A DNA stretch of 64,000 nucleotides, from positions 1 to 64,000 of the forward strand of contig CAVVMR010000011.1 in the NCBI GenBank assembly GCA_963749515.1, in the 5' to 3' direction. The translations under genes and the position numbers were made by a program. The first letter of the stretch is position 1. Each line of letters begins with the position of its first letter. The notes below the pieces were generated by a model, which saw only the letters and a program-made list of their open reading frames with translations, was not told where the DNA came from and made no database searches. Positions 24,114-31,724 of the stretch are shown one piece after another. This DNA is from Gaiellasilicea sp963749515. GTDB taxonomy: Bacteria; Actinomycetota; Thermoleophilia; Gaiellales; Gaiellaceae.

Positions 24114-24193
24114 TTGACGCCGGCGACCACCGCTTCTACAGTGCCGCCATCTGAACCGACGGGCCTTCGGGTTCGTCGGTTCAGTGTTTTATT
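24114..24193 (+). ncRNA. Promoter-hairpin unit 2: candidate very short RNA
   Basis: TTGACG (24114-24119) and TACAGT (24137-24142) are 17 bases apart, a near-consensus promoter. CTGAACCGACG (24151-24161) pairs perfectly with CGTCGGTTCAG (24174-24184) around the same CCTTCGGG core as unit 1 and is followed by TGTTTTATT. Unit 1 and unit 2 share CTGAACC...GCCTTCGGGT...GGTTCAG. Confidence 0.5.
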
Positions 24194-24194
24194 G

Positions 24195-24221
24195 AGGCCC
24201 CTTCCGGGGGCCTTTCTCGTT
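24195..24221 (+). terminator. GC-rich terminator before lysC
   Basis: GGCCCC-TTCC-GGGGGCC followed by TTTCTCGTTT forms a classical intrinsic terminator. It closes the short-RNA region and insulates the leaderless lysC transcript. Confidence 0.65.
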
Positions 24222-24247
24222 TCAGGAGCCGGTTCCGGGCTCGTGTC

Positions 24248-24253
24248 TACACT
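24248..24253 (+). promoter_or_regulatory. -10 box of leaderless lysC
   Basis: TGTCTACACT contains TACACT (24248-24253) preceded by an extended TG; seven bases later is ATG 24261. No ribosome-binding site or -35 box is visible. Confidence 0.45.
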
Positions 24254-24260
24254 CATCGGC

Positions 24261-25490
24261 ATGGCCGCGACCGAGTACGAAGCCGTTCCGGCAGTCGACG
24301 CCGATGCGGAGGCTGCCCACCTCGGCACGGTCGTGATGAAGTTCGGCGGCACCTCCGTCGGCGACCCCGAGAAGCTGAAGCGCGTGGCGGCACGGCTCGT
24401 CGCCGCCCGTGAGGAGGGCCACCGCGTCGTCGGCGTGCTCTCGGCGATGGGGCACACGACCGACGAGCTGCTCGACCTCGCCCACCAGATGTCGGACACG
24501 CCGCATCCGCGGGAGCTCGACATGCTCGTCTCGGTCGGCGAACGAATCTCCTGCGCGCTCGCCGCGATGGTGATCCACGATCTCGGGCACGAGGCGATCT
24601 CGCTCACCGGCTCGCAGGCCGGGATCGTCACGGACACCGTGCACGGGAAGGCCAAGATCGTCGAGGTGCGGGCGCGCCGGATCCACGAGGCTCTCGACGA
24701 GGGGACGATCGTCCTCGTCGCAGGCTTCCAGGGCGTCTCGACCGCCTTCGAGGTGACCACGCTCGGCCGGGGCGGCTCCGACACGACTGCGGTCGCCCTC
24801 GCTGCGGCCCTCGGCGCCGACCACTGCGAGATCTACACCGACGTCCTCGGCGTCTACTCCGCCGACCCGCGCGTCGTGCCGGACGCCCGCCAGCTGACGC
24901 GCGTCAGCTTCGACGAGATGCTCGAGATGGCGTCCTCCGGCGCCGGCGTGATGGCCACCCGCTCGATCGAGGTCGCGCGTAGTCACAATGTGCGCCTCCA
25001 CGTCCGTTCGTCCTTCGAAGAAGGAGATGGGACGTGGATCCAGCAGGAGGACGAGGCAATGCTCGAAAAGGCACTGATCTCCGGCGTCGTGCACCAGCGC
25101 GAGGAGACCGTCTACCGCGTCGAAGGCACCACGGCAGCGCGGCTCTTCGGCGCGCTCGCCGAGGCTTCGGTGAACGTCGACACGATCGTGCAGACCAACG
25201 CCGAGATCGTCTTCTCCGCTCCGGTCGAGGACCGTGCCGACGCGTCCCGCACGCTCGACGCGCTCGGCGTCAGCTGGACCTTGCGCGACGACCTCGGCAA
25301 GGTGAGCCTCGTCGGCGCGGGAATGAAGAGCCATCCGGGTGTCGCCGCGAAGACATTCGCCACGCTGGAGCAGGCCGGCATCGAGGCGTCGCTCGTCTCC
25401 ACGTCGCCGATCAAGATCGCCTGCCACGTCCCCTCCAGCGACGTCGACAAGGCCGTCCAGCTCCTGCACGAGGCGTTCGACCTTGCCTAG
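24261..25490 (+). CDS. lysC: Aspartate kinase
   Basis: A 409-residue aspartokinase, first step of the Lys/Thr/Met pathway. The kinase domain has VMKFGGTSVGD near residue 26 and GRGGSDTTAVALAAALGA. The C-terminus holds two ACT domains (from about residue 270), the allosteric sites. An internal ATG at 25060, eight bases behind a perfect AGGAGG, would yield the ACT-only beta subunit (MLEKALISG..., 143 aa). This is the position used in Corynebacterium and Bacillus alpha2-beta2 aspartokinases. It is followed by asd after a 147-bp gap that forms a long inverted repeat. Confidence 0.96.
   Translation: MAATEYEAVPAVDADAEAAHLGTVVMKFGGTSVGDPEKLKRVAARLVAAREEGHRVVGVLSAMGHTTDELLDLAHQMSDTPHPRELDMLVSVGERISCALAAMVIHDLGHEAISLTGSQAGIVTDTVHGKAKIVEVRARRIHEALDEGTIVLVAGFQGVSTAFEVTTLGRGGSDTTAVALAAALGADHCEIYTDVLGVYSADPRVVPDARQLTRVSFDEMLEMASSGAGVMATRSIEVARSHNVRLHVRSSFEEGDGTWIQQEDEAMLEKALISGVVHQREETVYRVEGTTAARLFGALAEASVNVDTIVQTNAEIVFSAPVEDRADASRTLDALGVSWTLRDDLGKVSLVGAGMKSHPGVAAKTFATLEQAGIEASLVSTSPIKIACHVPSSDVDKAVQLLHEAFDLA
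25046..25062 (+). promoter_or_regulatory. Internal ribosome-binding site and start for the LysC beta subunit
   Basis: AGGAGGA (25046-25052) is followed by ATG 25060 in the lysC frame. The product would be the regulatory ACT-domain subunit. Internal in-phase starts at this position are established in several aspartokinases. Confidence 0.65.
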
Positions 25491-25656
25491 GCGTCTGCGA
25501 GCCCACCGGCGCACCTCCGGATGGGGGCCTGAGCACGTCGCAGCGCGTCCGTCGCGCCGACCACCAAGGCATGCCGGCCTCGGCGATCGTCGCGCCGGCC
25601 CCGCCGCTCGGCTCATGCCCTCCCCGAAGGTACGCCGGTGAACTCGCAGACGCCTA
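25488..25656. repeat. Long imperfect inverted repeat spanning the lysC-asd junction
   Basis: Left arm 25488-25534 and right arm 25611-25656 pair over about 38 bp: 14 bp perfect (TAGGCGTCTGCGAG / CTCGCAGACGCCTA), 8 bp, 4 bp, 3 bp, 4 bp and 5 bp. Five interruptions are all C opposite A, which read as G-U wobbles on minus-strand RNA. The arms begin with TA and end with TA, like a TA-flanked miniature element. The lysC stop codon is in the left arm, and the asd GTG start and codons 2-6 are in the right arm. Confidence 0.8.
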
Positions 25657-26585
25657 AGCCCCGCATCGGCGTCGTCGGCGCCACCGGCGCGGTCGGGACG
25701 ATCACGCTGGAGCTCCTGCGCGAGCGCGGCTACCGCGACGTGCGCCTGTTCGCCTCCGCACGCTCGGCCGGGAAAGAGCTCGGGGGAATGACGGTGGAGG
25801 AGGCGACACCGGAGGTGCTCGAGGCCGGCGACCTCGACCTCTGCCTCTTCTCGGTCGGCACCGCGGCCAGCCGCGAGCTCGTGCCGCACGCCGTTGCCGG
25901 CGGGGCGGTCTGCGTGGACAAGTCCGCCGCGTACCGGCTCGAGCCCGGCGTTCCGCTCGTCGTCCCCGAGGTGAACGGCATTCGCGCCGCCGAGCACCAG
26001 GGAATCGTCGCGAACCCGAACTGCTGCGCGATCCCGCTCACGTGCGCGCTGAAGCCGCTGCACGATGCCGTCGGCCTGGAGCGCATCCGCGTCGCGACCT
26101 ACCAGTCGGTCTCCGGAGCCGGCGCGCAGGCGATGGAGCGCCTGCGGGCGCAGACACCGGAGGAGAACGACCTGCGCATGGACTGGTCGTTCGACGGCGT
26201 CGAGTTCGACGAGGAGGAGAAGCTGCGCGAGGAGACGCGAAAGATCCTCGAGCTGCCGGTGCTGCCGGTGAGCGCCACATGCGTGCGCGTGCCGATCCTC
26301 GTCGGCCACGCCGAAGCGGTGTGGATCGAGACGACGGAGCCGCTCACCGCCGAGCAGGCGACGTCGATCCTCGGCGCCGCGCCCGGTCTCAGGCTCGAGC
26401 AGTTCCCCACCCCGGGCGGCGCCGCGGGCGGCGACGACGTCCTCGTCGGCCGCATTCGCAACGACTCGACGATCGAGAACGGGCTCGCACTGTTCATCGT
26501 CGGCGACAACCTCCGCAAGGGCGCCGCGCTGAACGCAATCCAGATCGCCGAGCTCCTGCTCGCCCAGCAGCGCGTCGCCGCCTAG
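25638..26585 (+). CDS. asd: Aspartate-semialdehyde dehydrogenase
   Basis: A 315-residue NADPH-dependent enzyme that reduces aspartyl phosphate, the step after LysC. The Rossmann motif is GVVGATGAVG, the catalytic cysteine is in NPNCCAIPL, and the substrate-binding region is SVSGAGAQAM; the C-terminal dimerisation helix (GAALNAIQIAELL) is complete. GTG 25638 is the first in-frame start. It lies inside the inverted repeat described at 25488-25656, so start-codon access may depend on RNA structure. Confidence 0.96.
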   Translation: MNSQTPKPRIGVVGATGAVGTITLELLRERGYRDVRLFASARSAGKELGGMTVEEATPEVLEAGDLDLCLFSVGTAASRELVPHAVAGGAVCVDKSAAYRLEPGVPLVVPEVNGIRAAEHQGIVANPNCCAIPLTCALKPLHDAVGLERIRVATYQSVSGAGAQAMERLRAQTPEENDLRMDWSFDGVEFDEEEKLREETRKILELPVLPVSATCVRVPILVGHAEAVWIETTEPLTAEQATSILGAAPGLRLEQFPTPGGAAGGDDVLVGRIRNDSTIENGLALFIVGDNLRKGAALNAIQIAELLLAQQRVAA

Positions 26586-26598
26586 GAGGGTTCCTACG

Positions 26599-27108
26599 TT
26601 GCCGGACCCGCTGCCGCACGACCTCCGGGTCGCAAACGAGCGCTATGCAGCGGCGTGGGGTGAAAAGGCCTCGCTGGCGCGCAAGCCGGCACGGCGGCTC
26701 GCCGTCCTCACCTGCATGGACGCACGCGTCGATCCGGCGCGCGCGCTCGGGCTCGAGGAGGGCGACGCGCACGTGATCCGGAACGCAGGTGGCGTCGCGA
26801 CCGACGATGCCCTGCGCTCGCTCGTGATCTCGAACCGCCTGCTCGGCACCGACACGGCGTACGTCGTCGGGCACACGCAGTGCGGGATGATCTCCTTCAC
26901 CAACGAGGAGCTCTACACGCACCTCGAGCACGACGGCATCGAGGCTCGGTGGCTCGACTTCCTCCCCTTCACGGAGATCGAGGCGAGCATTCGCGCGAGC
27001 GTGGTGCGCCTGCGGGAGACGTCGCTGCTGCCCGACGACTACCGGGTCGAAGGCTTTCTCCTCGACCTCGCGACCGGTCGGCTCGAGCCGGTGGAGGACG
27101 CCTCGTGA
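26599..27108 (+). CDS. Beta-class carbonic anhydrase
   Basis: A 169-residue enzyme that interconverts CO2 and bicarbonate. The zinc site is recognisable: Cys and Asp in TCMDARVDP, His and Cys in GHTQCGM, and IRNAGG for the structural loop. It is the short type common in actinobacteria. The start is TTG 26599 behind AGGAGGG (26584-26590). It follows asd by 13 bases and overlaps the phosphoesterase by 4, so lysC-asd-can-phosphoesterase could form one transcription unit. Confidence 0.93.
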   Translation: MPDPLPHDLRVANERYAAAWGEKASLARKPARRLAVLTCMDARVDPARALGLEEGDAHVIRNAGGVATDDALRSLVISNRLLGTDTAYVVGHTQCGMISFTNEELYTHLEHDGIEARWLDFLPFTEIEASIRASVVRLRETSLLPDDYRVEGFLLDLATGRLEPVEDAS

Positions 27109-27917
27109 CAGCCGTCGCGTCCGTATTCTCGGCGCTCGCGCTGCTCGCGCCGGCTCCAGGCTCGGCGACGCTCGTCGCCGCGGGCGACATCGCCTCGTGC
27201 CGGTCGAAGGGCGACGAGGCGACGGCAGCGCTCGTCGCCCGCATCCCCGGCACCGTCGCCGTGCTCGGCGACATCGTCTACGAGCGTGGCACGGCCGCGG
27301 AGTACCGGGACTGCTACTCCTGGCGCCGCTTCCGCGCGCGGACGCGGGCCGCGCTCGGAAATCACGAGTACGGCACCGGCAGCGCCGCAGTGTCGATCGC
27401 ATACTTCCGGCTGCCACGCCGCGGCTACTACTCGTACGAGCTCGGCAAATGGCACGTCGTCGTCCTCAACTCGAACTGCGGCCCGGCCGGCGGCTGCGAG
27501 TCCGGGTCGCCGCAGCAACGGTGGCTCGCCGCCGACCTGGCCGCGCACCCGACGGCCTGCACGCTCGCCTACTCGCATCACCCCCGCTTCAGCTCGGGCC
27601 TACACGGCTCAGACCGGACGCTGGCGCCACTCTGGCGGACGCTGGCGTCCGGCGGCGTCGACGTCGTCCTCGCCGGGCACGACCACCACTACGAGCGCTT
27701 CGCGCCGTACCAGGGGATCCGCTCGTTCGTCGTCGGCACCGGCGGCCGCAGCACCTATCCGGTACTGGGGCGGCTGCGAACGCCACGCAGCGTCGCCGCG
27801 AACGACCGCACCTACGGAGTGCTCCGGCTCACGCTCGAACCGGACGCCTACGCATGGCAGTTCGTCCCGGTTGCGGGAGCGAGCTTCCGCGACTCGGGTA
27901 CCGGCCGCTGCGAGTAG
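27105..27917 (+). CDS. Secreted calcineurin-like metallophosphoesterase
   Basis: A 270-residue protein. It has a signal peptide (1-21, VFSALALLAPAPGSA) and the five metallophosphoesterase blocks: AAGDIAS (D), VLGDIVYE (GD), ALGNHEYG (GNH), SHHPRFSSG (H) and AGHDHHYER (GHDHH). The pattern is that of purple-acid-phosphatase-like enzymes found outside the membrane. Two or more cysteine pairs fit disulfides. GTG 27105 overlaps the carbonic anhydrase stop (GTGA). Confidence 0.9.
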   Translation: MTAVASVFSALALLAPAPGSATLVAAGDIASCRSKGDEATAALVARIPGTVAVLGDIVYERGTAAEYRDCYSWRRFRARTRAALGNHEYGTGSAAVSIAYFRLPRRGYYSYELGKWHVVVLNSNCGPAGGCESGSPQQRWLAADLAAHPTACTLAYSHHPRFSSGLHGSDRTLAPLWRTLASGGVDVVLAGHDHHYERFAPYQGIRSFVVGTGGRSTYPVLGRLRTPRSVAANDRTYGVLRLTLEPDAYAWQFVPVAGASFRDSGTGRCE

Positions 27918-27967
27918 CTCCCCCGCGCTGCCCGTTCACACGGGCGCGCGAGGGAGCGGTCTTGCGT

Positions 27968-28648
27968 CTAGCCGACCGACGCTCCGGCGAGCTGATCGTT
28001 CTTCGGTGACCCCAGCAGACCGTGCAGCTGAGCCCAGCGGCTCGCTTCGGTCCGGTTGGCCACGTCGAGCTTCCGGTACACGTTGGACAGGTGGAACTTC
28101 ACGGTCTGCTCCGTCACCCACAGCATCTTCGCGAGCTGCGTGTTCGAGTGTCCCTCCGCGACCAGCTGGAGGATCTCCAGCTCGCGCCGCGTCAGATCGG
28201 GCAGATCCTCGGTCGCGGCGCGCGACGTCTGCGCCGCAGCCGGCCGGCTGCCCGGCAGGTAGACCGAGTGTGCGAACGCCTGCCGGATGGCGGAGCGAAG
28301 GTCATCCGGATGCGCCGTCTTGATCACGTATGCGACTGCGCCCGCCGCTAGGGCCGCGTCGATGTGCTTCGTGTCGTCATACACCGACAGCACGATTGCG
28401 CGCAGGGTGGGAACGATCTCGTTCCCCTTGCGCACGAGCTCGATGCCGTCGACATCCCCCTCCGGCATCTGAATGCCGGTGACGAGGACGTCGGGACGAT
28501 GCTCCGTCACGAGCGCAAGCCCATCGCGCCCGGACGTCGCCGTGCCGACGACCGTCAGGCCGAGATCCGCAACGACCAGACTGACTGCATCTAGCCACAG
28601 CGGATGATGATCTACGAGTACTGCCGTACGCCCGTTGTACTGGCTCAT
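27968..28648 (-). CDS. LuxR/NarL-type regulator with a phospho-acceptor-less receiver
   Basis: A 226-residue two-domain regulator. The receiver (1-125) keeps the fold, Ser in IVLSVYD and Lys in YVIKTA, but the conserved phospho-acceptor Asp is Gly58 (VLVTGIQMP instead of LLMDIRMP), and the acidic pair DD is D13-H14. It therefore should not work by classical phosphorylation. The C-terminal LuxR helix-turn-helix (LTRRELEILQLVAEGHSNTQLAKML..., VKFHLSNVYRKL) is intact. No histidine kinase is nearby. It faces away from the polysaccharide locus, and its promoter shares a 15-base block with the asnB promoter. Confidence 0.88.
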   Translation of the reverse strand: MSQYNGRTAVLVDHHPLWLDAVSLVVADLGLTVVGTATSGRDGLALVTEHRPDVLVTGIQMPEGDVDGIELVRKGNEIVPTLRAIVLSVYDDTKHIDAALAAGAVAYVIKTAHPDDLRSAIRQAFAHSVYLPGSRPAAAQTSRAATEDLPDLTRRELEILQLVAEGHSNTQLAKMLWVTEQTVKFHLSNVYRKLDVANRTEASRWAQLHGLLGSPKNDQLAGASVG

Positions 28649-28731
28649 TCGAAAGGGCCGCCTTTCGTCTCACATGTCTTGCGTGTGGTGCTCCAACCTC
28701 CACGCCCGCCTTTACCCTTACCCTGGTGCTC

Positions 28732-28760
28732 AACCTAGCGCAGATTGTGATGAAAGTGAA
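28732..28760 (-). promoter_or_regulatory. Promoter of the LuxR-type regulator
   Basis: On the minus strand TTCACT (28760-28755) and TAGGTT (28737-28732) are 17 bases apart, with an A/T-rich stretch upstream (28761-28800) that could act as an UP element. It predicts a leader of about 75-80 nt. Confidence 0.45.
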
Positions 28761-28801
28761 GGTTTGTGGGGAATTTTTCTGGAGAAAAGGTGTCTAACTT
28801 C

Positions 28802-29060
28802 TTGCACATCAGAGGTCTGCTCAATCGGCTAGTGGCATTGGCGGCATGCCCCGCGTAACGTCCCTGCTGCGCGTTGTGAGGCCGCTTACGCGCGCAGAAG
28901 CGCGGTGGCGCTTCGTCGCCTGCGCTCGAGGGTGAGTTGCCGGAGCTTCCTGGGACCAAGCAGGAAGTCCGGCACTTGCCCTGCAAATCTCCCTTTCGGG
29001 GGATGTGTCACTCCCTCACGCAGGGCGATGTTTGGCGTGAGGCGGCGGCACGCCTCCACT
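28802..29060 (+). ncRNA. Structured intergenic region, candidate non-coding RNA
   Basis: No convincing ORF lies here. Consecutive helices are visible: CGCGTAA/TTACGCG (about 28855-28894), GCCGGA-g-CTTCCTG (28939-28952) with CAGGAAGTCCGGC (28961-28973), CCCTGC (28979-28984) with GCAGGG (29020-29025) enclosing ATCTCCC-TTTC-GGGGGAT (28987-29004), and GGCGTG/CACGCC (29034-29054). A plus-strand promoter TTGCAC-N17-TCGGCT (28802-28830) would produce it. I match it to no riboswitch family I know. The strand is uncertain because stems read equally well on both. Confidence 0.4.
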
Positions 29061-29100
29061 TGGTCGGGGGGCGGCCGCCGGCTCACATTCGGATCTCGTA

Positions 29101-30141
29101 CTAGCGCGCGCGGAACGCGATCACGTTCTGCTCGAGCCCACCTTGCCGGGGCGCGATCGTCTCGATCGTGCCGCGGTTCGCACAGGAGAGCTCGAGCGCC
29201 TCGGTGACCGCCAGGGCGGTGGACGCCTCGCGCCCGTACTGAATCTCGCTCTGTGAGCGAATCGCGGTGAGGAAGCGCGCGCACGCGATCGGAAGCGAGT
29301 TCTCCGCCGGCAGCCGGAAGCTGATCTTGTCGCCCTGCTCGACCGTCAGGTCGTCGAACTCGGCCGAGGTCGGCCCGTTGACGAAGATCGTGAGCTCGTG
29401 CTCCGGCTCGGTCGCATCGAGCACCGCAGTCGCCTCGGAGCCGACGACCGAGATGCAGTCCACGGTCTCCCCTTCGAGGCACGAAAGGTGCGCGTAGACG
29501 CCGATCCCCGTCGCGAAGTCGAGCTTGGTGAAGATCACGTCCGGCGCCTGACGGCCGAGATAGGAGACACCGCTCGCGTGTACCTCGACCGGCTCGTCGC
29601 CGAGCAGGTCGAGCACGGTCGCAATCGTGTCGGCGCCGAGATCCCAGAGCACGTCGACATCCGGCTCGGCGCGCAGGGCGAACCGCCGCGCGTGCACGTA
29701 GTAGATCTCGCCGAGGGCGCCGCGATCGATGAGGCGGTGAAGCCTGAGCACGCCGGGGCGCAGCAGCGCCGGCGAATGCGCCATCAGGTGCCGGTTTCGC
29801 TTCGCCGCGGCCGCCACGAGCTCGTCAGCCTCGGTCGAGCCGGAGGCGAGGAGGCCGTCGATGAAGACGTGCTTGTCGGCGGCGAGTGCGGCCAGCGCGC
29901 GCCCGGATCCCGCCAGCTCGGTGGAGGCGAAGACGACGGCGTCGAGATCCTCGTCCTGCAGCAGCTCGTCGAAGTCGCTCGTCCAGGCGGTCGCCGGGCC
30001 GTAGCCCACGCTCGCCGTGCGCGGCGGCTGGTCGCAGATCCAGCGCAAGGTGGCCTGCGGCAGCTCGTCGAACGCCCGGGCGAGCGTCGCTCCGAGGCAG
30101 GAGCGGCCGTTCACGACCCCGACGGTGACCGGAGTCCTCAC
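29101..30141 (-). CDS. Gfo/Idh/MocA-family oxidoreductase (nucleotide-sugar type)
   Basis: A 346-residue NAD(P)-dependent sugar dehydrogenase-like protein. The N-terminal Rossmann fold starts VTVGVVNGRSCLGATLA, the usual helix with DKHVFIDGLLA follows (family EKPLA is altered), and the C-terminal alpha/beta domain begins at GALGEIYYVHARR. It is probably a sugar oxidation or reduction step for polysaccharide precursors. GTG 30141 overlaps the flippase stop by 4 bases, so it is second in a minus-strand operon. The altered EKP motif (DGL) weakens catalysis assignment. Confidence 0.82.
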   Translation of the reverse strand: MRTPVTVGVVNGRSCLGATLARAFDELPQATLRWICDQPPRTASVGYGPATAWTSDFDELLQDEDLDAVVFASTELAGSGRALAALAADKHVFIDGLLASGSTEADELVAAAAKRNRHLMAHSPALLRPGVLRLHRLIDRGALGEIYYVHARRFALRAEPDVDVLWDLGADTIATVLDLLGDEPVEVHASGVSYLGRQAPDVIFTKLDFATGIGVYAHLSCLEGETVDCISVVGSEATAVLDATEPEHELTIFVNGPTSAEFDDLTVEQGDKISFRLPAENSLPIACARFLTAIRSQSEIQYGREASTALAVTEALELSCANRGTIETIAPRQGGLEQNVIAFRAR

Positions 30142-31442
30142 GCGTCCCTCCGTCGATGGACGAGCGCGTAGCCGAGCAGAGGCACCGCAACGGCAGTGCC
30201 CAGCGCGAACGCGGTCGAGACGCGGAAGAGCGCCTCGCCCTGGACGAGGGCATATGTGCCGAGGAAGACGGCGGCCGAGACGATCCAGCCGAGCGCTGCG
30301 ATGCGGCCGCAGTCCAGTGCGAGCAGCGCCTGCGAGAAGGTGGACGTGGCGAGGTAGCAGCCGACGCCGACGCCGAGGAGCGCGAGCTCGAGCCTGCCGG
30401 CCGTGTACTCCGAGCCGTAGACCGCCTGCAGCGCCTCGGGGCCGATGGCGGCTGCCGTGACGACGACCACGGCTGCGACGCCGGCGAGGCCGCCCGCGGC
30501 GCGAAGCACGGCTCGGCGGAAGCGCGCGCGCTCCGCAGTCGCATGCATTCGCGTCAGGTTCGGCAGCATCGACGTCGCGAGGCCCTGGAAGACGAAGACG
30601 GGGATCCGGACGAGCATCGTGGCCGCGAAGACGAGGCCGGCGACCTTGCCGACGTTCTCGCCGCCGCCGAGCATCACGAGCAGGGGCCCACCGTTGACGA
30701 GCACCTGGTCCGCAATCGCGATCACGGCCGCCGGCCAGGCGAAGGCGACCGCAGCGCCTACGTGGAACGGCGATCCCTCTCCCCTGCTGACGAGCGGGCC
30801 GAGCACGCGGCGTCCTACGAGCACCGGCAGCGCGACGCTTCCGACCGCGGCAGCGACCATCGCCGCCGCAGCGAGATCGCGCGAAGCGACGAAGAGCAGC
30901 GGCACGACGACCGCAACGCGGACGGCGCCGTCCGAGACGAGCAGCAGCGCATAGCCGTTGAACCACCCTGCGCCGGCGAACACGCCGCGCATCACGTACG
31001 CAACGCCGTATGCGGCGAGACCGACGACGAGCGCGCCGGTGAAGAAGGAGTCGCCGAGGAAGAGCTGGTCGCCGATCAGGCCCCAGCCGACCGCGCCGGC
31101 GATCGTGATCAACACGGCGAGAACGAGATAGATCCTGAGCATGGCCCGCAGAACCGAGCGAACCTCGTGGCCCCGGGCGAGCCGGTCGGCGATCGCCCTG
31201 GACGTCGTCTGCTCGAGCGGCCGGAAGAGCACCACCACGAGCAGGAACAGCGCCGCCCAGAGAACGGCCACGAGACCGTAGGCCTCCGGGCCGAGCACGC
31301 GGGCGGCGAGCACGTGGTAGGCGTAGGCGAAGATCCCGGACGCGACCGTCGCCCCCGACAGGAGCACGGCGCCGTCGAAGCTCCGGGGCGCCCTCCGGGC
31401 GCGCTCGGCCGCGACGGGCGTCTTTACCGCCATCTCAGTCAT
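30138..31442 (-). CDS. Polysaccharide flippase (Wzx/MATE-like membrane protein)
   Basis: A membrane protein of about 434 residues with 12-14 hydrophobic segments. The N-terminus shows the oligosaccharide-flippase pattern (LLSGATVASGIFAYAYHVLAARVLGPEAYGL), in which the GPE/GPxxYG motif is common in Wzx proteins. It should move lipid-linked repeat units across the membrane. ATG 31442 gives a normal cytoplasmic N-terminus; an upstream start at 31496 is possible. It is divergent from the GT2 gene at 31711. Confidence 0.82.
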   Translation of the reverse strand: MTEMAVKTPVAAERARRAPRSFDGAVLLSGATVASGIFAYAYHVLAARVLGPEAYGLVAVLWAALFLLVVVLFRPLEQTTSRAIADRLARGHEVRSVLRAMLRIYLVLAVLITIAGAVGWGLIGDQLFLGDSFFTGALVVGLAAYGVAYVMRGVFAGAGWFNGYALLLVSDGAVRVAVVVPLLFVASRDLAAAAMVAAAVGSVALPVLVGRRVLGPLVSRGEGSPFHVGAAVAFAWPAAVIAIADQVLVNGGPLLVMLGGGENVGKVAGLVFAATMLVRIPVFVFQGLATSMLPNLTRMHATAERARFRRAVLRAAGGLAGVAAVVVVTAAAIGPEALQAVYGSEYTAGRLELALLGVGVGCYLATSTFSQALLALDCGRIAALGWIVSAAVFLGTYALVQGEALFRVSTAFALGTAVAVPLLGYALVHRRRDA

Positions 31443-31676
31443 GCCGAACCACCGGCGAACACCGGCTGAACCGGTTTCGATGCGCGTCCTCGCCACACGC
31501 CTCGAATCATGCGCTGTGGAGGCCTCCGGGATAAATCCCCTTCGGGTCAGGGTTTGCGCGGACTTTCGGAGACATGTCAGCCCCCCGAAGGGCTAGCTGC
31601 CCCCACCCCCGACTGGGATTGCGGCTCTGGCCTGGAAGCCTCGCTGCGCCGCTCCTAGGGTCATTGCAACGGGGGC

Positions 31677-31724
31677 ATGACCGACTTCGACTGGTGGGAG
31701 AGCGACGCACGTGAGCACCATTGA
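31677..31724 (+). CDS. Possible 15-residue leader peptide overlapping the GT2 start
   Basis: ATG 31677 opens the short frame MTDFDWWESDAREHH, whose stop overlaps the start region of the glycosyltransferase gene (GTG 31711). It is preceded by GGGGG. It could couple translation or simply be a misplaced frame. Low confidence. Confidence 0.2.
   Translation: MTDFDWWESDAREHH

Noticed and set aside
24222..26309. 695-codon minus-strand frame across lysC-asd
   Set aside because: Antisense shadow of two conserved enzymes with no recognisable domain.
28905..29207. A 100-codon plus-strand frame in the structured intergenic region
   Set aside because: Arg/Ser-rich, no ribosome-binding site, and its DNA is explained by RNA-like helices.
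31497..31710. Riboswitch in the divergent region before the GT2 gene
   Set aside because: It has some GC-rich short stems (CCTTCGGG area) but no aptamer motif I know and no consistent multi-helix fold.
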